Below are positions 56,848 through 64,000 of a stretch of 64,000 bases of DNA, piece by piece. Position 1 is the stretch's first letter; each line of letters starts with the position of its first letter. The stretch lies in NCBI GenBank assembly GCA_964036195.1, contig OZ038453.1, positions 10,369,469 to 10,433,468 of the forward strand, written 5' to 3'. The notes below the pieces were generated by a model. It made no database searches. It was not told the origin of the DNA and worked only from the letters and a program-made list of their open reading frames with translations. The position numbers and the translations under genes were made by a program. Source of the DNA: Sphaerolaimus hirsutus. Its lineage: Eukaryota > Nematoda > Chromadorea > Monhysterida > Sphaerolaimidae.

Positions 56848-59286
56848 ATGGTGATGAACTTTCACATAGAAGAAGGTGTGGTTGCAAGTCTTGACAGAAA
56901 GAAAATTGTTTCCGAAATACAAGATTTGTCACATTGCAACCCACAAGCCGGCTATTGTTACGACAGCGACAATGGCGTCTCTTTATGGAACGCTACTGCT
57001 TTCAACAAGCAGTGTGCATTCCAAGAGATTGGTCAATTTGACGCGCAATATTCACAAAACCATTATGTAGTGGAAACATTACAAGCTGCATTTTCGGTCA
57101 CATGGAGATCACAACAATTTCCAAATAATGCAGAATGTGTACCAAAAGACGCAAAATATATTGACCAAGGCTCGGCATTCATTCAATTTCTTAGATATCA
57201 ACAAAAGAAATTGAAAAAGCCGGAAGCCGAAAAGGCTCCTCTTCATTTTAAGCTTGCACCAAATCTCGATGTTGGTGTATTTCACTTACTCACAGCCCGT
57301 CAACAATATGAAGTTGACAAAATTGCATGTCTTGAACAAAAACAATTTGGATCCATCTGGCAACAATTGTGTCACATCCGTCAAACCCAGTTGGATATAA
57401 TTCATGCAATTATCACATTCAATCCCACGCTTGGCTTGCGAGCATTGCTAGGACGTCAAAATCTCTATGCTGAATGGCATGGAGATATATTGATGTTCTG
57501 GGATTGTAAACCTGTCACAGCAGAAATTATTTACTTTCAACATCAATATAACAATACTTGTTATAAATTTCTGCCGGTCAAAGTCACAGACCACCCGCAT
57601 ATTATGTTCGTTGCTCCTGGTACCAATGATCTAATCACACATTCACCAATAGATCATTGTCTCATGAAAGATCACAAATATTATCAATTAAATGATCAAT
57701 CATGGGCCAACGAAAATGGACCAACAAACTTGCATGTCACAAAACTCCCAATCGAATTAATTTGGGCTGGCTTGTGGAAACCATTCACACTAAATGTTTC
57801 CGGGTCACCAGGTGTAAGCATGACTGACATTGCATTCAGCATCATGGCTGCACATCACCACTTTCAAAATCTGCAGCGACTCGAACAACAAGTCACACGT
57901 TCAGTCAATTACATTTCAACAAAATCCAACGATCCTAAAGCCGTGCAGGCGTATATTGCCGGCATCGGCCAAGGGGTTGGCGCATATTTTGAAGGTGTAG
58001 ATAAAGAATTGGGTCACATCATTCACGGTAGTGTCACAGGTGGTGCGTCTGCACTAGATACGTTACTTACTGGGCCACTTCAAACTGCTGTGAACGTTAT
58101 ACTCATTATTATCACAATCGCTTGTATTGGGTGTATCGGTTATGTTTACATGCAGTGGCGGCTCGTAACCGGCAGGGGTATGCTGCCAGACGTCAAGGGG
58201 TTTTTCCGAAGAAAGGGCAGAAAGGACAAAGACCCAAACAACAAGGGCCACCGTCCGTTCAACAAGGAAAAATCGGTAAGCGACAGCGACGTAACCGCCA
58301 GAAGAAACCGAAAAGCGGCTTCAATAAACCCGCTTTGTCAAGTCAACCCATCACACAAACGTCAAGTTCGTCACAGTTACATTCAAAGTTTGTCACACCC
58401 CTCAAACGAGTTTCTCCATTCAAATGGCTTTCAGGACGCTCGGTACAGCCTAGATCGGATCCCCCGGTCGGTTATAGTGCCCAGCGCGCCGAAGAAATTG
58501 AGATGGAGACGGGTGCGCGCCGGGTCACAAGACCTGCACCCCCCTGCGAGTCACAAACGCAGGGCTCGTCACCAAATGCCAGATTCACAGTCACAGAGCC
58601 CGTCACAACGGAGGTCACAACGGAAGACGCGATCCATGACCGCGAGCCCTTGCAAAAGCGACTCAAGAGATTCGCTGGAGTCGCAGGGCTCACAGGTGAG
58701 CAGCAATCGTCAAACCAGACATTTTCCTCTATACCCCAATCTTTTCACAAATTCAATAACGTCAATCAAAAACTGGTCAAATCAAAAGTTCAACGATCTA
58801 AAAAGATCCGTGACTTTCCTCAAACAAACACCTTCACAGTCCGACATAGAGCTCGGAGAGATGGAAGAAAATCACGTTCAAGATCTAGATCCCCCTCCGT
58901 ACCATTTGACCAATTCAACTCAATCACTTCACAATGTTCGACATCATTCACAACCTCCCACGTCCCCTTGCTACCAAGCAAACGGCTTGCAGCAACGGAA
59001 CAATGGCAGCCCGCCGAGCCGTCGAAGACGAGCGTCGACGAGACCGACACGCTCCGACAAGCCCTCGAGCAGCTCGTCGAGGAATCTGAGAAGCTCCCCA
59101 ACTGGCCAGGTCGACCGGGAGGGGCCCCAGAAGACCAGGCGCCCGGGCACGGGGAAGGCCGCCAGCCTGAGGAGGATGCTGTCGAACCCATGGACAAGCA
59201 TCATGAGGAGGGCCGGGAAAATGCCGGCGTTGAAGACGCCGACGATCTGCTACCACAGGAGTGATGAAAGTATCACAGGCGTTTGA
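56848..59286 (+). pseudogene. BEL env-like glycoprotein, main part
   Basis: Open to TGA 59284. An ectodomain of about 410 residues with several Cys and N-x-S/T sites (LWNATAF, YNNTCYK, LNVSGSPG), a heptad-like region (HHHFQNLQRLEQQVTRSVNY), a Gly-rich juxtamembrane stretch (about 57955-58070), a transmembrane helix VILIIITIACIGCIGYVYM (about 58093-58149), then a cytoplasmic tail of about 375 residues rich in Arg/Ser/Pro, with DPPPYHL (about 58888), a possible late-budding motif. The juxtamembrane layout resembles class III fusion proteins such as herpesvirus gB, proposed as the env source in some BEL elements; that is a guess from pattern only. The gene is interrupted by the hAT-like insertion. 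Confidence 0.75.
58503..59264 (+). CDS. Long ORF overlapping the env tail in another frame
   Basis: A second plus-strand frame is open from about 58122 to TGA 59264 and has one ATG at 58503, giving 253 residues. It shows an RS-rich stretch (RDGRKSRSRSRSPSVPF), basic clusters upstream of the ATG, and an acidic C-terminus (EESEKLPNWPG ... DADDLLPQE). It could be a spliced regulatory protein of the element or simply a consequence of low stop density in this GC-richer region; minus-strand frames of 100-125 codons also occur at 58820-59256. Unknown function. Confidence 0.4.
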   Translation: METGARRVTRPAPPCESQTQGSSPNARFTVTEPVTTEVTTEDAIHDREPLQKRLKRFAGVAGLTGEQQSSNQTFSSIPQSFHKFNNVNQKLVKSKVQRSKKIRDFPQTNTFTVRHRARRDGRKSRSRSRSPSVPFDQFNSITSQCSTSFTTSHVPLLPSKRLAATEQWQPAEPSKTSVDETDTLRQALEQLVEESEKLPNWPGRPGGAPEDQAPGHGEGRQPEEDAVEPMDKHHEEGRENAGVEDADDLLPQE

Positions 59287-59365
59287 TTTTGATTTTCACA
59301 TCAAGTGCCGTGATTGGCTGTGTTAAAATTAAATTAGATTTAATTTTTAATTCTTGTTTCGGGAG

Positions 59366-60464
59366 TGTGTAACATTATCGTAAAATGTAAAACTTTTAAT
59401 ATTTAAGTTTACGTTCTTATGTTCGCTTTTATATTTTGTTAATTCAATTTATCAATATTCCTTTTCAGTTCACATTCCACCTTTTAACATCTTCACATTC
59501 ATCATTTCATATCTCAAGCAATCATGTTTACAACGTGCGCTTTTCGTTGCTCACATATTTAGATCTTAGTCATTGCTCACATTCCGCCACATTTCCTTGA
59601 CAAGCGGCACGCAAATACGCCGACATGTTTATGTTAAGCGGCGGGCTCGCCCCAAGCGAGGGGCTGGGCCCGCGCGCCATTTCAAATGCTGTCTGGCTTG
59701 TCTCACATTTTCACTATCTTGCCAGTTTAGCTCGCTTTTCATCGGAAGAGCGAGCGGGCAAGAATTGAACTTTCACAATTGGAAATGTTGGGTAAAAATC
59801 GGAGATTAGAGCCAACCGATTGGCGCCAAGTTAGTCGCCATCGGTCTGGCCCTTAAAAGCCGATTTCACAGCTAAAATCGGCAGTGTTTGCAACCTCCTC
59901 AACTTCACACAAATCTCTTCCTAGGATCTAAATAAGCGCCGTTGTCACTTTTATTAAGTCGCTTATTTTTGGTGCTAAGTCTTAATTCTTGGTGCTATAA
60001 ATCACCTTAGTGCTTTATTCACACCTGCGCTGTTAAAGGTGCTTTGTTCACAACCGCGCCACTTAATTATTGCTCCTTTTGTCGTAATTAAGTGCCTTCT
60101 TTAAATTGCCTTATTTCTTCAGTAATTTGAGCTTTATTTACATTTCATTTAAGTAATTAATTTAGTTGTAAATTAATTCATTTATTTACGTATATTTTGT
60201 ATATTTTATTTACATTTATTTCTTTGTATTTAATTGTCTAAATAAAAACGTTCGTCAAAACATTTTGGAAACAATCTAAATTTGCTTCACACTAACTCAC
60301 GTCAATTCACTTCAACTCAACTAATCACATTGATAAAATAGCGGAACGTCAACTAAGAGACGACGCTTCACGTCACCATTCATCCGTTCACATTCGTCCT
60401 CTTCCTCGGTAAGGAATAGGAGCTCGTTCACAAGTCAACTCAACTAGTTCCGTACTATTTTACA
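59366..60464 (+). repeat. Right LTR of BEL element
   Basis: TGTGTAACATTATCG ... CTATTTTACA, 1099 bp. Preceded by a short purine tract GGGAG (59361-59365). About 14 differences from the left LTR, of which about 8 are CpG/TpG/CpA changes. Followed by the target duplication CCAGC. Confidence 0.9.
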
Positions 60465-60639
60465 CCAGCGATTCGCCCACATTCTTGTCCCATTGCACAT
60501 TCTAGCAGTCAGGACGCACCTAAATTAAACAGGCGGCTAAACCGCCTATACTCGCCAGCGTGTCATTCACAATTCTGGCCACAAACATTCCGATTCTGTT
60601 GTGCCATTCGCTTCTAATAATTCGCGTAACGTGAGTTCA
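60465..60639 (+). mobile_element. Gypsy-like leader or gag N-terminal continuation
   Basis: Continues the frame cut at 43221 up to a TAA at about 60610. The next frame (60640 on) overlaps. It may be a single gag broken by a one-base change between 60500 and 60560, or a separate leader ORF. Confidence 0.35.
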
Positions 60640-61278
60640 ATGTCGTTGTGCTCGTCTCGTGAGCAACTGTCTGAGTGTGGTGAGTGGAACGCTCTAAATT
60701 TACTCAATTTTGCGAAATCTCGGGCACCTCTACCTGTAAATCGAGCGGTGATTGTAAAGTCCGCAGAATTTGTGCCGCAGCCGCGCGCCGCTTATCTAGT
60801 CGACACCTATGATTTCATGCAAGCTGATGAAAATGAATCTGTGCCTTTCACTGACAAATTCACTGGGCGAATTTATGTAGGGTTTGACGCTTTCAAGGAA
60901 TATCAACGCCGCCGCGCGACTGATAGTGCCTCTTCAAAAATGCGCAGAGAAGCTTATGAAGCGGCTATGCAGATGCAGATGGTCAGCATGGAAATACGCA
61001 TGCCAGCGACCGAACGCACGCAGCACCACAATGTGCAATTGACGCTTCGCAAACCGCCGCGCGTTGACCAACAGAAAAAATTCCAGGAAGTTGTCCAATT
61101 GGATGAAAAACAAAACAAAGACAACTACAACAGCATTTTGGCCGACCTGATTCAGCGCTTCAAAGCGTTACATCGCAAAACTCCAAAGGAAAACGGTGAA
61201 ACAGAAAAAAACAGAAAAAGACGGAAAAGAAAACGGAAAAAAACAGAGAAAAAAAACGGAAAAAATGGAGGGCGTTGA
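60640..61278 (+). CDS. Gypsy-like element ORF1 (possible gag N-terminal protein)
   Basis: 212 residues from ATG 60640. A central motif PRAAYLVDTYDFMQADENES and a Gln/Lys helical region are followed by a strongly basic C-terminus (KNRKRRKRKRKKTEKKNGK) encoded by an A-rich tract. No domain was recognised. It overlaps the next ORF by 14 bases, with an ATGGAG...TGA arrangement, and is offset by one frame. The frame is open upstream to a TAA at 60538, so the start could be earlier if a non-ATG or frameshifted N-terminus is used. Confidence 0.6.
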   Translation: MSLCSSREQLSECGEWNALNLLNFAKSRAPLPVNRAVIVKSAEFVPQPRAAYLVDTYDFMQADENESVPFTDKFTGRIYVGFDAFKEYQRRRATDSASSKMRREAYEAAMQMQMVSMEIRMPATERTQHHNVQLTLRKPPRVDQQKKFQEVVQLDEKQNKDNYNSILADLIQRFKALHRKTPKENGETEKNRKRRKRKRKKTEKKNGKNGGR

Positions 61279-64000
61279 ACAAATTGTGACAGCACCCCTA
61301 GATATCTCTTCGTTGAAAACTCCCATCTGCTCGGATCCATGGTTGCTGAAAGATTTCTCTCAAATGCCCAAAGCTATGGTTCATAAGAGTAATACAGAAT
61401 TGATGCAATATTGGCTAATGGCAAAACATTACATTTTGGATAAGGTCCCGATTTTCAAGTCTAACAACGACCAGATTTCGTTCACCGAATGGAAACGCAT
61501 GGTTGAATTGGCGGCGTTGTCCATTTCGATTCCCGAGTTACTGCCACAGCTTTGGCTAGAGGTCTTCACTACTAAATTGAGTGGGGATGCCGGTAAAATT
61601 TTGACTACGCTATTCAAACCGAGCGACCTAACTAATTACAAAATGATCATCAAAGAATTGGACAGCATTTTCAAAGATGCTAAAAAGTGTTATAATTATT
61701 CGGAATGGGAATCAACGTCTATGCTAAAGGGGGAAAATTTGTTGGAATTTTATCTGAGATTAATGGCCAAATTGCCAACTGAAATCAAAGAATCAGTAGC
61801 ATATGACAAAGGCACTATTGACAAATTGGTGGCCATAAAATTGTGGTCAAAATATGATGATGGCAAATACGACAGATTTGTGATGGTGAATTTTAAGAAT
61901 ATGGCAACCGCAAAAAATTTGACATTGTTACAAACTGTCCAGTTGGTTGAAGAATATTACAGGGGGGTGAAAACTCATTCAAATGCCTTGATTTACAAAC
62001 CGGGCAGCACAACACCATTTTCAAATAGGTCAAGAACACAACCAGCATCAAGATTTTCCATGCGCAACTTTATAAATGAAAATCAGGCGGATCCATGGTG
62101 CCCTAGACTGAACCATGCAGGTCACAGAGTTAGTCAATGCAGGGTGACTCAACGTGAGAAAATGGATTTCAATAATAAACCAGCAGTTATCAAAACTGAA
62201 ACTCCAAAATCTGATGGCTTCGGGCAGGTCAAACGTTATGGCCCACCACACACTACTAATGCAGCCTTGCCACGCCCAAAGATAAACAGGCAATTTGCCA
62301 GTGAATACACAAATGCTTATTTTTCCTGCGGAAACGAGATTAATTCTAACGAGAACGATGCCCAAAATGATGAATTCAATACTGAAACAAATGATGCCTG
62401 TGATGAAAGCTCTAACAATGAAACGGAGGAGGTGGAATTGGACCAAAAATGGAGCATTTATTGCAACAAGTTCAAACATCGCCTGGCAGCTTTGGCTAGT
62501 GAGGAACCAGGTACAAATTTTCAAGAAAATTGGGACCGCATTTTCTGGAATTCTGTTGATAACTTACACACTAAACAGATGAAGCCGAAAAGCGTGTCTT
62601 GCAATTTTTCGGCAACGTATTCACCTCGGCCCCCTCTATGGTACACGGAGAAACCGATTAGTGAACTAACCGATCCAAATCTGATGCTGAATGATTTGAT
62701 TTTTGTCAATTCAAAGGGAGATAATGAATTTTGCAAGTTTGGAGTAAATAATGATTCGATCCATGCTTACACTTCTGTAGGTGACTGCCAACGCATCTGT
62801 GTGAATTTGAAACGTGACAATGGGCCCCAAGTATTTGCCGATTTGAAAGTAGAGGGCATCCCATGCAAAGCTATCCTTGATTCTGGATGCACCAGGACAA
62901 TTGTCCCTATCTCGACACTTCGAAAATTGGCAACACGATCAAATTTAGATATCAAGAAATTCATGCACCCATCTGAAATAGAAGTACACATGCTTTCCGG
63001 GACAACTTCTAAGGGTACAATGAACGAGATACCACTCTACATCGAACATTTATTGCCAATTGACAACATTCTGAGAAAAGTTCTAGTAATTTGTTTAGTA
63101 AATACAGATCCTTGTGCAATACCGGAAATTCTTATAGGCACAGATATGATGAGTTTCCTTAAGCTATCCTGGCTCATACCTTTGGCTTTGGACAAAAATT
63201 CTCATATAAAGATGCCAGACAATGAAAAAGCTGTAAATCAATTATCTTCCTTGGAGACTGAATTTGCTGAAATATTGTCACGAAAAGTATATTCTGAAAA
63301 GCCGCTATATGTTCCGGCGCTCGGACAACTTGCCATGCCGCTTCAAAATATTCAGCGACCACATTCTATCTCATCTGAAAAATGGGAAAACACGGTGTGT
63401 ATATTTTCTAATGTGGACATTCCAAATTCAAAAATTTCTATGTATAACACCATCTCCCCTATTAATGAAAAACACCATTACCTGACATTGTTTAATTTCA
63501 CTGATACACCTATTGAAGTGCCAGAAAACACCCACATTGCAGACTGCACAGTATTGTCAACACAGTTTATCTTTGAACCTGGAACACATTTCCATCGGTC
63601 TTTAATTGAGACTACGTTATCTTCGGCAACAGCCCTGAAAGCAGTTCAAATGCCTTCTCCACCAAAAACAGAATACGATGCCCCCAAAAATTCACACCCA
63701 CAAATGACCGCTAGAGAACGTTTGGAATTCATTTTGGAAAATCTACCTAAAAATAACAGATTACAATTGGATCCTGATCAGGATGAAGCATTTAAATCCC
63801 TACTTTCTGAATTTCATGACATCTTTTCATGCCATGATTATGATGTTGGATGCACCCCATTGGTGTCACACGCTATTTTGACAGATCCGCAGCACCCCCC
63901 CATCAAACAGGCCCCTCGATATGAACCACCCCATCAACGTGCATTTATAAATAAGACCATCAATTCAATGTTACAAGAGCACATTATTGAACACTCTGAT
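61265..64000 (+). CDS. Ty3/gypsy-like gag-pol, partial (runs off window)
   Basis: 912 codons open from ATG 61265 to the window edge, without a stop. Gag-like region 61300-62050 (SFTEWKRMVELAALSISIPE ... LLEFYLRLMAKLP, the retrotransposon gag helix pattern). A degenerate knuckle WCPRLNHAGHRVSQC (about 62096-62140) lacks the second Cys of CCHC. Retroviral-type aspartic protease CKAILDSGCTRTIVP with DSG at 62879-62887, followed by ILIGTDMMSF. The start of an RT (FHDIFSCHDYDVGC; AILTDPQHPPIKQAPRYEPP at about 63868-63927) has the classic gypsy order. The catalytic RT, RNase H and integrase lie beyond 64000. The absence of stops suggests a young copy, despite the BEL insertion in its 5' leader. Confidence 0.85.
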   Translation, partial: MEGVEQIVTAPLDISSLKTPICSDPWLLKDFSQMPKAMVHKSNTELMQYWLMAKHYILDKVPIFKSNNDQISFTEWKRMVELAALSISIPELLPQLWLEVFTTKLSGDAGKILTTLFKPSDLTNYKMIIKELDSIFKDAKKCYNYSEWESTSMLKGENLLEFYLRLMAKLPTEIKESVAYDKGTIDKLVAIKLWSKYDDGKYDRFVMVNFKNMATAKNLTLLQTVQLVEEYYRGVKTHSNALIYKPGSTTPFSNRSRTQPASRFSMRNFINENQADPWCPRLNHAGHRVSQCRVTQREKMDFNNKPAVIKTETPKSDGFGQVKRYGPPHTTNAALPRPKINRQFASEYTNAYFSCGNEINSNENDAQNDEFNTETNDACDESSNNETEEVELDQKWSIYCNKFKHRLAALASEEPGTNFQENWDRIFWNSVDNLHTKQMKPKSVSCNFSATYSPRPPLWYTEKPISELTDPNLMLNDLIFVNSKGDNEFCKFGVNNDSIHAYTSVGDCQRICVNLKRDNGPQVFADLKVEGIPCKAILDSGCTRTIVPISTLRKLATRSNLDIKKFMHPSEIEVHMLSGTTSKGTMNEIPLYIEHLLPIDNILRKVLVICLVNTDPCAIPEILIGTDMMSFLKLSWLIPLALDKNSHIKMPDNEKAVNQLSSLETEFAEILSRKVYSEKPLYVPALGQLAMPLQNIQRPHSISSEKWENTVCIFSNVDIPNSKISMYNTISPINEKHHYLTLFNFTDTPIEVPENTHIADCTVLSTQFIFEPGTHFHRSLIETTLSSATALKAVQMPSPPKTEYDAPKNSHPQMTARERLEFILENLPKNNRLQLDPDQDEAFKSLLSEFHDIFSCHDYDVGCTPLVSHAILTDPQHPPIKQAPRYEPPHQRAFINKTINSMLQEHIIEHSD

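Larger units (their letters stand above)
43222..60464 (+). mobile_element. BEL/Pao LTR retroelement with env, multiply interrupted
   Basis: Two LTRs (43222-44758 and 59366-60464) with TG...CA ends and a perfect 5-bp target duplication CCAGC (43217-43221 and 60465-60469). Internal order gag, three CCHC knuckles, protease, RT, RNase H, integrase, env is that of an env-bearing BEL/Pao element. The LTRs differ at about 14 positions over about 1.1 kb (roughly 1.3%), ignoring a MITE in the left LTR, so insertion is fairly recent. Broken by four in-frame TGA codons, two frameshifts, an altered RT active site and two DNA-transposon insertions. Confidence 0.9.

Overview
The window looks like nuclear DNA of a bilaterian invertebrate. 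It has spliced genes with GT-AG introns, a neurotrophin-like growth factor, animal-type retrotransposons and very dense non-autonomous DNA transposons. Differences between the two LTRs of the large retroelement are mostly CpG transitions, which suggests CpG methylation. I cannot fix the phylum: a mollusc, annelid or invertebrate deuterostome would all fit. All gene models and domain calls were made by eye.

Layout. (1) 3698-15474, plus strand: one gene of 16 coding exons. It encodes a secreted protein of about 764 residues, with dermatopontin-like cysteine units at the N-terminus, then Glu/Asp-rich blocks, then Lys/Thr/Ser-rich and Gly-Ser tails. It looks like an extracellular-matrix or biomineral-type protein. 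Introns 10, 11 and 12 carry DNA transposons. (2) 19349-20464, minus strand and convergent with gene 1: three exons encoding the six-cysteine knot of a neurotrophin-like factor; its N-terminal exons were not found. (3) About 15.5-39 kb otherwise holds introns or intergenic DNA packed with MITEs, hAT-like elements and large palindromes. One further possible coding exon (a type II membrane anchor) lies at 32548-32746.

(4) 39-64 kb is a multi-level transposon nest. A Penelope-like retroelement with an N-terminal GIY-YIG endonuclease (40.2-42.9 kb) is split by a 1.1 kb hAT element. It is apparently cut by a Ty3/gypsy element whose gag-pol runs off the right end (60640-64000). That element is split by an env-bearing BEL/Pao element (43222-60464; 5-bp target duplication CCAGC). 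The BEL element carries a mariner-type MITE in its left LTR, a 3.5 kb hAT-like element between pol and env, and a 1.1 kb hAT-like element inside env.

Most notable: the pentamer TCACA is strongly over-represented on the sense strand of the whole BEL element, LTRs included; a long second reading frame overlaps the env tail; all four premature stops in BEL gag-pol are TGA; the matrix-type gene is a block co-polymer; at least four otherwise unrelated MITE families share the same TACCGTATTT tip.
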